From positions 1 to 64,000 of the forward strand of contig CAJPFJ010000044.1 of the NCBI GenBank assembly GCA_905339155.1: a DNA stretch of 64,000 nucleotides, given 5' to 3'. Every line of letters starts with the position of its first letter. The stretch's first letter is position 1. The stretch comes from Methanosarcinales archaeon (GTDB lineage: Archaea; Halobacteriota; Methanosarcinia; Methanosarcinales; Methanoperedenaceae). The notes under the pieces are model-generated. The model saw only the letters and a program-made list of their open reading frames with translations. It had not been told where the DNA came from and searched no databases. The position numbers were made by a program, and so were the translations under genes. Positions 51,240 to 60,275 of this stretch are shown in pieces.

Positions 51240-52124
51240 ATGGGAAATCTTACCTTTTATATAGTTGATGTATTTGCAGAAGAGAAATTTACTGGCAACC
51301 AGCTCGCTATAGTGAAAGATGCTGATGGGCTATCGAATATCAAGATGCAGCAAATTGCCAGGGAGATCAATTTTTCAGAAACTACCTTTATTCTATCAAA
51401 TGAAAAAAGAAATGGCGGATATGATGTTCGCATTTTCACACCGAAAGAAGAGGTTCCCTTTGCGGGTCATCCAGCGCTGGGGACTGCTTATGTAATACAA
51501 CACGAGATAATCAAAAAACCTGTTGAAACGATCATTCTTAATTTTAAGATCGGTCAGATCCCGGTCAATCTCAATGATATCAGAGGAGTTTTATGGATGA
51601 AACAGAAGTCTGCGACATTGGGGATGGTTTTTGATGCCGGGATTATCTCCGATGTTTTAAATATCGATGCATCAGATATTGATCACATTTATCCGGTCCG
51701 GGAAGTTTCCACAGGATTGCCATTTATCATTGTTCCCATTAAAACGCTGGAGGCTTTGAAAAAGAGCAGGATCGACAGGGAAAAATATTTTGAATTAATA
51801 AGAAATTCGCATGCAAAAGCGCTTCTGGTTTTCTGTCCTGAAACGATACAAGCGGAAAATGACATAAATGTCAGGGTTTTTGCGCAATATTATGGTATAA
51901 CCGAAGATCCTGCAACGGGAAGTGGAAACGGATGCCTTGCCGGATATCTTGTGAAATACAATTATTTTAAAAGCAGGAAAATCGATATTCGAGTTGAACA
52001 AGGGTTTGAAATAGGAAGGCCATCATTGATCTATTTGAGAGGAGAAGAAAAGGTTGGGGAAATTGAGGTACTCGTTGGCGGAAAAGTGCAAATAGTCGCA
52101 AGTGGAGAATTCGTAGATATATGA
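51240..52124 (+). CDS. PhzF-family isomerase-like protein
   Basis: A 294-residue protein of the PhzF/diaminopimelate epimerase-like fold: LTFYIVDVFAEEKFTGNQLA (about 4-23), the active-site glutamate in NFSETTF (about 44-50), FAGHPALGTAYVI (about 75-87) and the second-domain GITEDPATGSGNGCLAGYL (about 219-237). It belongs to the widespread 'PhzF family phenazine biosynthesis-like' proteins, almost all of unknown substrate. It follows ilvD by 17 bp and may share its transcript. The next 130 bp lead to the tRNA gene. Confidence 0.92.
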   Translation: MGNLTFYIVDVFAEEKFTGNQLAIVKDADGLSNIKMQQIAREINFSETTFILSNEKRNGGYDVRIFTPKEEVPFAGHPALGTAYVIQHEIIKKPVETIILNFKIGQIPVNLNDIRGVLWMKQKSATLGMVFDAGIISDVLNIDASDIDHIYPVREVSTGLPFIIVPIKTLEALKKSRIDREKYFELIRNSHAKALLVFCPETIQAENDINVRVFAQYYGITEDPATGSGNGCLAGYLVKYNYFKSRKIDIRVEQGFEIGRPSLIYLRGEEKVGEIEVLVGGKVQIVASGEFVDI

Positions 52125-52257
52125 TATCATTTCCAGTCTGGCAATACAATGAAAGTAGATACAATGATCCTGCCCAGGTTTGGCCTTGACAAAAAGTTAA
52201 ATAAACAATAACGTATGTATATGGCTTGAATTATTATCTGGCAAATTGGTTCATAGT

Positions 52258-52363
52258 GCGGCTGTGGTCTAGTGGCTATGACAGGGGCTTCCCAAGAACT
52301 TTTGCAATAATAGCAAAAATCAGGAAACAGCCTCTAACCCGGGTTCAAATCCCGGCAGCCGCA
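52258..52363 (+). tRNA. tRNA-Gly(CCC) with a 34-nt intron
   Basis: The acceptor stem GCGGCTG (52258-52264) pairs with CAGCCGC (52356-52362), the T arm is CCGGG/TTCAAAT/CCCGG, and the anticodon stem GGGGC pairs with GCCTC at 52330-52334. The anticodon CCC is at 52291-52293. The intron is 52295-52328, after position 37. It folds as a bulge-helix-bulge: TTCC (52289-52292) pairs with GGAA (52323-52326), with three-base bulges CAA and ACA at the two splice sites and an intron hairpin TTTTGC/GCAAAA. The exons total 72 nt. CCA is not encoded. Confidence 0.95.
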
Positions 52364-52421
52364 TTGCAGAAGCGATTTTTAAGAAGGTATATCTTCATAT
52401 AATTCAATTTTAAATCATATT

Positions 52422-52628
52422 ATGAATGAAGGTAATAATAGAGGAACTATTAAAGTCGGACTAAATGTCGGGGTAGTTTTAAAGCAAGATCAAAGAAGTG
52501 GAAAAATAACTCGAGGCATTGTAAAGAGAATTTTGACTAATTCTTCCCACCACCCGCATGGCATAAAAGTTGAATTGGAAAATGGGCTGGTTGGAAGAGT
52601 GAAAGAAATTCATTTAAGTCCGGTATGA
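52422..52628 (+). CDS. YwbE family protein
   Basis: A 68-residue protein with the YwbE pattern: GTIKVGLNVGVVLKQDQRSG (about 8-27), KITRGIVKRILTNSSHHPHG and IKVELENGLVGRVKEI. The family is present in bacteria and archaea, has a small beta-barrel and no known function, though its basic and HHPHG-containing sequence suggests nucleic-acid or ribosome contact. It is 60 bp after the tRNA. It stands alone between the tRNA and the proA promoter. Confidence 0.92.
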   Translation: MNEGNNRGTIKVGLNVGVVLKQDQRSGKITRGIVKRILTNSSHHPHGIKVELENGLVGRVKEIHLSPV

Positions 52629-52699
52629 TCGAAATACAAATCTATAAGAAATCATCTGATGTAAAAGAACCTCACTTATAACAATTAAGGTTTCCGATC

Positions 52700-54049
52700 A
52701 TGTCCAAAGATATCCTCACCAAAGTCCAACTTGCAAAAAGCGCTTCCATCCCCCTGGCAAGCGTTTCCGGTTCCATCAAGAACAGCGCACTTGCTGCAAT
52801 GGCACAGGCGCTTGATTCAAACAGAGAGAAAGTAATCTTGGCCAACAAAATTGACACAGCAGCGGCAGAAAAACTCGCCAGGGCCGGCAAGCTCTCAGGT
52901 TCACTTGTCAAAAGGCTGAAGCTTGACGATACAAAAATAGATGAGATGATAGCAGGCGTCAGGGATGTCCTGAAATTTGATGATCCTGTCGGAAAAACAC
53001 TTTGCGCCCTTGAACTTGATAGCGGTCTTGAACTGTACCAGGTAAGCTGTCCCATAGGATTGATAGGGGTCATATTTGAATCCCGTCCTGATGTCGTTGC
53101 GCAGATTATGTCGCTATGCTTAAAGAGTGGGAATGCCACAATATTCAAGGGCGGAAGCGAGGCAGGTAATTCCAACAGGGCGATATTTGATGTGCTCATC
53201 GGCGCTATCGAAAGCACAGAAGGGATGCCGCATGGCGCATTTGCTCTTATGGAAACCAGGGAAGAAGTAAACGAGATGCTAAAACTTGATGATTACATCA
53301 ATCTCATCATTCCCAGAGGCTCAAATGAGTTCGTGAAATACATCCAGGATAACACCCGGATTCCAGTGTTGGGTCATTCATCCGGTATATGCCATGTTTA
53401 TGTAGATAATGAAGCTGACATGAAAAAGGCGCTTGATGTTTGTTATGATTCAAAAGTCCAGTACGCTGCGGTCTGCAATGCGATGGAAACACTGCTTGTC
53501 CATAAAGATATTGCAGGGACTTTTCTTCCGGATATGGGAAAGAAATACGATTCAGCAGGAGTAGAACTAAGATGCGATGAGCGATCATTCGATATTCTTC
53601 AAAATATGGGCTTCCTGAAGGCAATGATCCATGCTACGGAAGAGGACTGGAAAACGGAGTACAATGACCTGATACTATCAATAAAAATAGTGGATTCGAT
53701 AGAAGAAGCCATCGACCATATCAACAAATATGGGTCACATCATACCGATGCCATCATTACTGAAAGCAAAAACACAGCCAGCAGGTTCATAGACCTTGTT
53801 GACTCATCCAGCGTGATGTGGAATGCATCTACTCGCTTTGCAGACGGATTCCGTTACGGAAAAGGTGCCGAAGTTGGCATTAGTACTAACAAGATACATG
53901 CTCGCGGGCCTGTTGGGATGGAAGGGTTGCTTATATATAAGTATGCACTTCTGGGTAATGGTCATAAGGTTGCGGATTATGTGGGAAAGAATGCCAGGAA
54001 ATACACCCATAAAAAACTAAAAGCAGAACTGTCCGAAAAAATGGGATGA
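52700..54049 (+). CDS. proA: Gamma-glutamyl phosphate reductase
   Basis: A 449-residue aldehyde-dehydrogenase-fold enzyme. It contains IGVIFESRPDVVAQI (about 120-134), the nucleotide-binding LKSGNATIFKGGSEAGNSNR (about 141-160), the catalytic cysteine in YAAVCNAMETLL (about 255-266) and the C-terminal RFADGFRYGKGAEVGISTN. It reduces gamma-glutamyl phosphate to the semialdehyde in proline synthesis. It is slightly longer than usual (typically about 415-430). It overlaps proB by 4 bp, with proA first, the reverse of the common bacterial order. Confidence 0.96.
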   Translation: MSKDILTKVQLAKSASIPLASVSGSIKNSALAAMAQALDSNREKVILANKIDTAAAEKLARAGKLSGSLVKRLKLDDTKIDEMIAGVRDVLKFDDPVGKTLCALELDSGLELYQVSCPIGLIGVIFESRPDVVAQIMSLCLKSGNATIFKGGSEAGNSNRAIFDVLIGAIESTEGMPHGAFALMETREEVNEMLKLDDYINLIIPRGSNEFVKYIQDNTRIPVLGHSSGICHVYVDNEADMKKALDVCYDSKVQYAAVCNAMETLLVHKDIAGTFLPDMGKKYDSAGVELRCDERSFDILQNMGFLKAMIHATEEDWKTEYNDLILSIKIVDSIEEAIDHINKYGSHHTDAIITESKNTASRFIDLVDSSSVMWNASTRFADGFRYGKGAEVGISTNKIHARGPVGMEGLLIYKYALLGNGHKVADYVGKNARKYTHKKLKAELSEKMG

Positions 54050-55194
54050 ATATGGACTCAATTGAAAATATTGACCGTAAAGACCTTTTTAAATACCTGA
54101 AAAAAATCGTCCTGAAAATCGGTACATCTTCATTATCAAATGAAGATGGGAGCTTTAACCGCAGGCTGACCGAAGACATCGCAAACCAGGTGGCACATCT
54201 TAGAAAACTCGGAAAAACCGTGATAATCGTAAGCTCTGGAGCCATAGGTATCGGTGTCATCGAGTTAAAAATGCCAGCGCATCCCAGGGAGATCCCGCTT
54301 CGCCAGGCCGCCGCAGCCGTAGGCCAGAACATCCTTATGCAGGAATGGATGAACGCATTCAATAAACATGACCTCAAAGTTGCGCAGATACTGTTGACAT
54401 ACGAGGCTTTCTCCAACAGGATGACCTATCTTAACCTTAGAAACAGCATTTCGGCACTGCTTGATGCAGGTGTAGTTCCAATCATAAATGAAAACGACCC
54501 TATTTGTGTGCATGAAATAGAGGCGACATTCGGTGATAATGACAAGCTTTCGGCAATGGTTGCAAGCAAGGTTGAGGCAGAACTTCTTATACTTTTATCG
54601 GATATCGATGGATTATACAATAAGAACCCAAAAAAGAATGAGGATGCTTCTCTTATTAGCATTGTAGAAAAAATCACGCCCGAAATTGAAAGTTACGGTG
54701 GAAGCCCCACAAGCACAAAAGGTGTGGGCGGGATGAGGACAAAAATAGAGGCAGCCAAAATTACCTCTATAGCGGGATGCCATATGATAATCGCTAACAG
54801 TGCCATCGATGATGTGGTGATCAAAGTCATAAGTGGTGAGAATATCGGCACGCTGTTCCTTGCCAGGGATAGGAAATCCAGGAACCGGACGCGCTGGATA
54901 ATCTTATCTAAGACATCGGGAAAATTAATTGTTGATAAAGGCGCAAAGGATGCGGTTAAAAAAGGTATGGGGCTTCTGCCTTCGGGCATTGTCAGGGTCG
55001 CGGGGATGTTTGACCGCGGGGATATTATCGAGATAGAGAGCGAGGGAAAGGTATTTGCCAAAGGGATCACTGATTATACATCGTCTGAGCTTGCAAGTAT
55101 CAAAGGCAAGCATTCGGAAATGATCGAAAAGATACTCGGGGTTAAGAATTATGACGAAGTCGTGAGGAAAAGCAATATTGGATTGATGCCGTGA
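54046..55194 (+). CDS. proB: Glutamate 5-kinase with PUA domain
   Basis: A 382-residue kinase. The amino-acid kinase domain has IVLKIGTSSL (about 21-30), VIIVSSGAIGIGV (about 59-71), PIINENDPIC (about 144-153), FGDNDKLSAMVA and KGVGGMRTKIEAAK (about 224-237). Residues from about 280 form a PUA domain (SGKLIVDKGAKDAVKKGMGL). It phosphorylates glutamate as the first step of proline synthesis and is expected to be inhibited by proline through the kinase domain. It is translationally coupled to proA and is the last gene in the operon. Confidence 0.96.
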   Translation: MNMDSIENIDRKDLFKYLKKIVLKIGTSSLSNEDGSFNRRLTEDIANQVAHLRKLGKTVIIVSSGAIGIGVIELKMPAHPREIPLRQAAAAVGQNILMQEWMNAFNKHDLKVAQILLTYEAFSNRMTYLNLRNSISALLDAGVVPIINENDPICVHEIEATFGDNDKLSAMVASKVEAELLILLSDIDGLYNKNPKKNEDASLISIVEKITPEIESYGGSPTSTKGVGGMRTKIEAAKITSIAGCHMIIANSAIDDVVIKVISGENIGTLFLARDRKSRNRTRWIILSKTSGKLIVDKGAKDAVKKGMGLLPSGIVRVAGMFDRGDIIEIESEGKVFAKGITDYTSSELASIKGKHSEMIEKILGVKNYDEVVRKSNIGLMP

Positions 55195-55275
55195 CAATCT
55201 ACTCCCATTCCCAATTATCGGGTTTTAAGAATTGCCCTCTCCTATCTTTTTTGCGCCTCGGCACACCCGCACAAA

Positions 55276-56472
55276 CTAAGCTTTGACAATTGAAGCTATC
55301 TTCTGCCCCAGAGTATAGCACTTAGCCATGTCCTGCTCGTCAGGCCTGAAATTGACTTCCAGCGACTCGATCGGCTCGTATCCTGACGACTTCAATTTCT
55401 CATTTACCGCTTTTACCCCCCCGCCTCCCCAGCCGTAGGAGCCGAAGGTCGTCCAGAGCTTGTTCTTTGGCCGCAAGCCCATCAGGTAGGTCAGAAAGCC
55501 CCCAACAGTGGGGAACATCCCATTGTGCAGCGTAGGTGAACCTATAATGATGGCTCTGCTTTCAAGCACTTCCTTTACTATTTCACTCCACTCATTCCTG
55601 CGCAGGTGAAAGAGAGATACTTCCACGCCTGAATCAGCTACGCCCCTCAGGATTTCCTGCGCCATTAACTCAGTGCTATTCCACATGGTATCATAAATGA
55701 TAAGCACTTTCTGTTTCGATATCCCTTTGGACCATGAAAGATATGCATCGATTATTTTGCCTGGATTTTTCCATATCATGCCGTGCGATGGCGCTATCAT
55801 TTTTATCTCAATGCCAAGTTTCTGGATCTCCTCAAGCTTTTTAAGGATAATATTTCCAAACGGCATCAGGATATTGGCATAATACTTCGCTGCTTCGTCC
55901 ATCACAGTATCGCATTCATACCCTATAAGGCTACACATCTCTTCCTCGAACCTGAACGATGTGGCAATGTGTTGTCCGAATCCGTCGTTGGAAAGCAGTA
56001 TTTTATCTTCCTTCAGATAAGTGAACATGCTGTCAGGCCAGTGGAGCATCGGCACTGTGATAAAGGACAGGGTCTTTTTTCCAAGTGCCAGTTCATCACC
56101 TGTTTTGACAGTCCTGAAATTCCAGTTGCCTCTATAATATCGGAGCAATCCATGTTTCCCCTTTTCAGTGGCTATGACCTGCGCATTTACTGCTATCTTC
56201 ATGATTTCCGGCAGGGAGCTGGAATGGTCCATCTCAACATGGTTTGAGATGACATAATCTATTTTTGAAGGGTCTATGATTTCTTTTATCCTTTCGACCA
56301 TTTCCTCGCTAAAACCGTGTTTTACGGTGTCAACCAGCGCTATTCTTTCATCCACAATCAGATAAGCATTGTATGTTCCCCCGCGCGGCGTTGTGTAGCC
56401 GTGAAAATCTCGAAGGTTCCAATCTATGACACCTACCCAGTAAACTCCATCGGTTAATTGTATCCTGGTCAT
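55276..56472 (-). CDS. fprA: Flavodiiron protein (F420H2 oxidase, FprA type), copy 2
   Basis: A 398-residue homologue of the protein at 38322-39557. The di-iron site is in NHVEMDHSSSLPE (about 87-99) plus VPMLHWPDSM and DGFGQHIATS, and the flavodoxin domain has LIIYDTMWNSTELMAQEI (FMN loop, about 256-273) with IIGSPTLHNGMFPTVGGF. The ligand residues H, E, D and H are complete, so O2 reduction with F420H2 is expected. It has a longer promoter region with TATTTCAATATATTTAG near 56495 on the minus strand side. Two copies imply that O2 (or NO) defence matters to this organism. Confidence 0.94.
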   Translation of the reverse strand: MTRIQLTDGVYWVGVIDWNLRDFHGYTTPRGGTYNAYLIVDERIALVDTVKHGFSEEMVERIKEIIDPSKIDYVISNHVEMDHSSSLPEIMKIAVNAQVIATEKGKHGLLRYYRGNWNFRTVKTGDELALGKKTLSFITVPMLHWPDSMFTYLKEDKILLSNDGFGQHIATSFRFEEEMCSLIGYECDTVMDEAAKYYANILMPFGNIILKKLEEIQKLGIEIKMIAPSHGMIWKNPGKIIDAYLSWSKGISKQKVLIIYDTMWNSTELMAQEILRGVADSGVEVSLFHLRRNEWSEIVKEVLESRAIIIGSPTLHNGMFPTVGGFLTYLMGLRPKNKLWTTFGSYGWGGGGVKAVNEKLKSSGYEPIESLEVNFRPDEQDMAKCYTLGQKIASIVKA

Positions 56473-56566
56473 TGTTACTCTCCTATCTTTGATATTTCAA
56501 TATATTTAGTATTTTGCATCAGCCTGAGAAAAGTCGGTTTATCCGTAAATTGATATTTTAAAAAGA

Positions 56567-56761
56567 TTATTCTTCTGGAGTTTCCAGTGAAGCCAAATAT
56601 TCCTCGTATGTTTCATTTGGTCTTCTTGTATATACAATCGTTGAATCTTTTTGTTCTTTCTTTCCAGAACCAGAACTTCTTGAGATCCATCCACTTTTCT
56701 GTTTCTTCTTTTCTCCGTTTAATTTCTGGTGTTTTGAAGATGTTTGGTTTTTGTCGCTCAT
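56567..56761 (-). CDS. Small charged protein of unknown function
   Basis: A 64-residue product from ATG 56761 (an in-frame ATG lies three codons upstream). It is basic and serine/glutamine/lysine-rich in its first 45 residues (SSKHQKLNGEKKKQKSGW), then has TIVYTRRPNETYEEYLASLE. The tail looks like a short helix of conserved type; nothing identifies a function. Its promoter shares the 16-bp sequence CATAATATGTTTGGTT (56773-56788, plus strand) with the CMD gene at 37.1 kb. Composition suggests a disordered RNA- or ribosome-binding peptide. Confidence 0.55.
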   Translation of the reverse strand: MSDKNQTSSKHQKLNGEKKKQKSGWISRSSGSGKKEQKDSTIVYTRRPNETYEEYLASLETPEE

Positions 56762-56925
56762 AATTAACATTCCATAATATGTTTGGTTTGTGAAGCTATA
56801 AAGGAATATCGTGAAAAAAAAAAGCTATTTCAACTTTTCTAATTATCGCGCCGATTAAGGTTGAAAAAAAACACTGCCTGAACGCCAATTTCATATAGGT
56901 TCCTGCTTATTACAGCATAGATATT

Positions 56926-57966
56926 ATGGCCAATGTTGCAATCATAGGAAGTGAAAAATCAGGCAGGACAAGCCTTGTAGGAAAGCTAGGGAAAAAAGGC
57001 ACTGAGTCCGATATAACACTCTACAATTTTGTTAAAGGGGACAGGATATATTCGTTCGTGGATGCAATCGGTTATCCATCCTCCTTTAAAACGCTTATAC
57101 AGGCGATCAATCTTTCGGATATCGCACTTGTCTGCGTTCCTTCAAGCGGCCTTAATGCGCAGGTGGGAGAGTGCATCATTGCTCTTGACCTGCTGGGCAA
57201 TAAACGCGGATTATTCGTAATAACAATGTCGGATAAATCCAATCCTGCCGCTATTTCGGAATTATCTGAAAAAATTAAGACAATCGCAAAAGGTACAAAC
57301 CTTGAAAAATGGGAGACTATTGCAGTTTCGAATACGACCTTCGAGGGTCTTGAGAGTCTCAAGGAAAAAATTTTCGCACTCAGTGAAGAGGTGCGAAATG
57401 CATATGCTGCAAAGAAAGACCAGCCGCCAAGGATCATAGTTGACCACTTCTTTAATGTCACAGGTATGGGATGTGTTGTGCTGGGAATCGTGACGCAGGG
57501 TACTATCAAGGAACATGACAAGTTGACGCTCTATCCAACAGAGAGACAAACAGAAATTCGCTCAATACAGAGTAACGATGTTGATATGAAATCAGCTCCT
57601 GCCGGAACAAGAGTGGGACTTGCGCTAAAAGGAGTGCAGTCCAAGGAATTTGACCGCGGGTATATGATATCCCAGAAAGAGGAAATCTCTTCGAAATTCA
57701 ATTTGAAATGCCACCTTACAAAATTCACACCAGGATTGGGTGTGGGCGATGCAGTCCACCTTTTTGCCGGACTCCAGGATATTCCTGCAACCATCACAGG
57801 CATGACGATCGCTGGAAAAGACGCAACGCAGGCGCCTCCTGGTTCTGATTGCAATGTTGTGTTAACAACGCAAAATAACATTGCATATAGCAAAAATGAC
57901 CGCCTTCTTATTGTCCAGCTCAATAATCCAAAACAGAGGCTTGTTGCTGGTTGCGATGTCGTATAG
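56926..57966 (+). CDS. SelB-like / EF-Tu-family GTPase paralogue with degenerate G motifs
   Basis: A 346-residue translational-GTPase-like protein. The P-loop is GSEKSGRTS (about 8-16): the invariant Lys is replaced by Arg. DAIG near 46 could act as the G3 motif, but the NKxD motif is replaced by TMSDKSN near 105. A domain like EF-Tu domain 2 follows, with IIVDHFFNVTGMGCVVLGIV (about 169-188), and a domain-3-like end QLNNPKQRLVAG. In overall layout it matches the SelB-like (SelBL) family described in archaea, whose function is unclear. It lies between single genes, with a near-leaderless start (TATTACAGCATAG upstream). Confidence 0.8.
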   Translation: MANVAIIGSEKSGRTSLVGKLGKKGTESDITLYNFVKGDRIYSFVDAIGYPSSFKTLIQAINLSDIALVCVPSSGLNAQVGECIIALDLLGNKRGLFVITMSDKSNPAAISELSEKIKTIAKGTNLEKWETIAVSNTTFEGLESLKEKIFALSEEVRNAYAAKKDQPPRIIVDHFFNVTGMGCVVLGIVTQGTIKEHDKLTLYPTERQTEIRSIQSNDVDMKSAPAGTRVGLALKGVQSKEFDRGYMISQKEEISSKFNLKCHLTKFTPGLGVGDAVHLFAGLQDIPATITGMTIAGKDATQAPPGSDCNVVLTTQNNIAYSKNDRLLIVQLNNPKQRLVAGCDVV

Positions 57967-58072
57967 ATTCATAAGAAATATGAGACTTTTTAATTTATTA
58001 CGTGTTTTGCAGTACCAGGATTTGTAATGGTTCTTTGCCCATCCCCTTCATTTCCAGAAGAAAAGATTATAA

Positions 58073-58633
58073 TCATTTCATCGAACTCTTCTTGCTTTCA
58101 GGGTCATTTACAAGTTTTTTAGTGGGATAGAGCTGCCGCATCAGGATAAATCGTTTACGATCTATGATGTTTTGTTTAAATAAGTAGAATAAATACACCA
58201 TATTCTCATTTTGTTTGTAATTTTTGACTGTTTTATAACATTGGTCAAGAAGAGGGGGGATTTCAAGAGCATCTTTCACAGCCATAAGCAGGCCATCCAG
58301 TGTAACAGGTTTCATTAGATAATCAGACACATTGGATAATCGAAGCACATCATTGATCCTGGGTATTTTTGATGTTATCACAACAATTGGCATATCCGGA
58401 TTATTCATTTTTATTTTTTTGATCAAATCCCATCCATCCATATCAGTTAGTTCGATATCCATCAAAACCATATCAGGTTTATTTTTTTTAATTCCCGAAA
58501 GACACCCTTTTCCCGTAAATGTTGTGGTGACTATGTAGTCATTTTCATCCGATAGAAGCATTTCTGCAAACAGATCAGCTATATCCGGCTCACTGTTAAC
58601 GACCTGTATTGACTTTGATTTTTCTTTACTCAT
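58073..58633 (-). CDS. Response regulator receiver protein
   Basis: A 186-residue protein with a receiver domain in the first 125 residues: IQVVNSEPDIADLFAEML, the phosphoacceptor aspartate in VLMDIELTDMDGWDLIKKI (about 56-74), VVITSKIP with the switch Thr/Ser (about 86-93) and DYLMKPVTLDGLL with the conserved lysine (about 108-120). The remaining 60 residues (YKQNENMVYLFYLFKQNIID and after) are not a known DNA-binding domain. No histidine kinase gene is adjacent. It probably interacts with other signalling proteins. Its promoter faces a repeat-rich region (58640-58770). Confidence 0.9.
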   Translation of the reverse strand: MSKEKSKSIQVVNSEPDIADLFAEMLLSDENDYIVTTTFTGKGCLSGIKKNKPDMVLMDIELTDMDGWDLIKKIKMNNPDMPIVVITSKIPRINDVLRLSNVSDYLMKPVTLDGLLMAVKDALEIPPLLDQCYKTVKNYKQNENMVYLFYLFKQNIIDRKRFILMRQLYPTKKLVNDPESKKSSMK

Positions 58634-58699
58634 ATTATTTTATTGTGAGAACACACAAATATAAGGTTAGGTATGATTGATATTCACAAACATTACAAA

Positions 58700-58765
58700 T
58701 TAAGTGAGATGTAGTGAGATAAATTTTCACATTTGTGATAGTGTGTTCTTTTTATCTCACTCATC
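58700..58765. promoter_or_regulatory. GTGAGAT repeat and inverted-repeat array
   Basis: GTGAGAT occurs at 58704-58710 and 58714-58720, 10 bp apart, and the 11-bp arm AGTGAGATAAA (58713-58723) is exactly reverse-complemented at 58751-58761 (TTTATCTCACT). Inside it lies TCACATTTGTGA (58727-58738). It sits between the response regulator (minus) and the propeller protein (plus), with CTTATATCT near 58766 and AACCTTATATTT near 58666 (minus strand) as the two divergent TATA boxes. Confidence 0.6.
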
Positions 58766-58919
58766 CTTATATCTGTATGTAGCCTTCAAAGAAGAGAACC
58801 CCTATATCGATTTATGTCAATATTCCACCTTTTGTCAGGATCGGTTACAGGGGGATTTTTTTCATTAATCTTCATAGTGCTGGAAAATTATAAATATTAA
58901 CTGCTTCCATAATATTATT

Positions 58920-60224
58920 ATGAGGGCTATGGTCAGGATCTTTATTTTATTTATTTTGACATTGAGTTTAATCGTTAGTTCAGCACAATGTGAATCCCTG
59001 AAAAACCTGATAGAAGTTGGCATTTTCACAACAGACGACCCTCATGATGCCGAATTCTATAAGGAATACATGTTTATTGCTGATGGAAACTCCCTCCTTG
59101 TATACAATGTAAGCAACCCTGAAAAGCCCAGGTCAGTAAATAAAGTTACAGATTTTGATGGCAGGGTTTATGGGATAACTATTCTGGAAGACCGCATGTA
59201 TATGGCATCAGGTCCAAGCTGGATATATGTGCTCAATATCAGTGATCCTGAAAATCCAACAAAATTACGCCAGATCCATAATCTGGACAATGCAAATGAT
59301 GTTGCAGTAACTGAAAAATATATGTATGTCGCTGATACAAACACTGGACTTCTTATTTTTAATTTTAGCAATCGAATAAATCCAGGACTTGCCGGAATGT
59401 TCTATGTCTTAAAATCCAATATTAGTGGAACTCTTCAAGGATGGGCGGGGATATCAATTGAAGTTTCAGGAAATTATGTGTTCCTGAGTGCGGAAAAAAG
59501 AGCCGGATTTTATATTATTGATGTATCCGATCCGGAAAAACCAGAAGAAGTCTTTCATTCCCTCGGAAAAAACGTATATGACATAGCTATACAAGGAAAT
59601 AATGTTTATCTTGCCAGGGCTGATGGGACATCAGAATATAACCTGCTGGATGTCAGCAACCCTTACGCACCAAATAATACCGATACTTTTTTTATCAATG
59701 AAATAAAAGATAGAGCAGCTATTGCTATCCATCCATCTGGTGATTATATCTATGCGGCATCGGGTGACACATGGCATATCTTCAAAGTCCCTGATACCAT
59801 TCCTCCGCAGATAATAATCGAAAGACCAGTGCATGGTGAAATATTTTCAAAACAAGTAATTAACATCTCAGGTACTGCTTCTGATAAAAATGGAATCAAT
59901 GAAGTTCTGGTAAATGGGAACTTTTCTGGAAGAGAGTTATGGGATCAAACGGTCAAGCTTCAAGAAGGGACAAATAATATTACAATAACTGCATGGGATA
60001 CGAATGGGAATAATATTGCAGAAAAAATCCAGGTGATATACAGTCCTTCGGTACAACCGGCTACACCCATACAAACAATTATTTCCAGCCCATCGCCAAT
60101 AAGGACTGGTGAAATCCCGAAAGATACTGTGAAAAAGCCTTTTTCTTATAATATTATATTGATTCCAATTATCTTTTTTATAACCATAACTTTTATTTAC
60201 TGGATAACCAAACTAAAAAAATAA
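58920..60224 (+). CDS. Secreted/anchored LVIVD-repeat beta-propeller protein
   Basis: A 434-residue surface protein. It has an N-terminal signal peptide (MRAMVRIFILFILTLSLIVS, residues 1-20), then at least six propeller-type repeats: LLVYNVSNPEKP, IYVLNISDPENP, LLIFNFSNRINP, FYIIDVSDPEKP and YNLLDVSNPYAP are the repeat cores. A glucodextranase-like/Big-type beta domain follows (DTIPPQIIIERPVHG to IQVIY, about 296-376), and a C-terminal transmembrane anchor, IILIPIIFFITITFIYWI (about 410-427). It is expected to face the outside. It probably binds a partner or sugar; the LVIVD family has no established enzyme activity. Confidence 0.88.
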   Translation: MRAMVRIFILFILTLSLIVSSAQCESLKNLIEVGIFTTDDPHDAEFYKEYMFIADGNSLLVYNVSNPEKPRSVNKVTDFDGRVYGITILEDRMYMASGPSWIYVLNISDPENPTKLRQIHNLDNANDVAVTEKYMYVADTNTGLLIFNFSNRINPGLAGMFYVLKSNISGTLQGWAGISIEVSGNYVFLSAEKRAGFYIIDVSDPEKPEEVFHSLGKNVYDIAIQGNNVYLARADGTSEYNLLDVSNPYAPNNTDTFFINEIKDRAAIAIHPSGDYIYAASGDTWHIFKVPDTIPPQIIIERPVHGEIFSKQVINISGTASDKNGINEVLVNGNFSGRELWDQTVKLQEGTNNITITAWDTNGNNIAEKIQVIYSPSVQPATPIQTIISSPSPIRTGEIPKDTVKKPFSYNIILIPIIFFITITFIYWITKLKK

Positions 60225-60275
60225 TTTTGCCTCAAGCCAAGATTATTTAGATTCAACCATGCATCCATCCACCTA

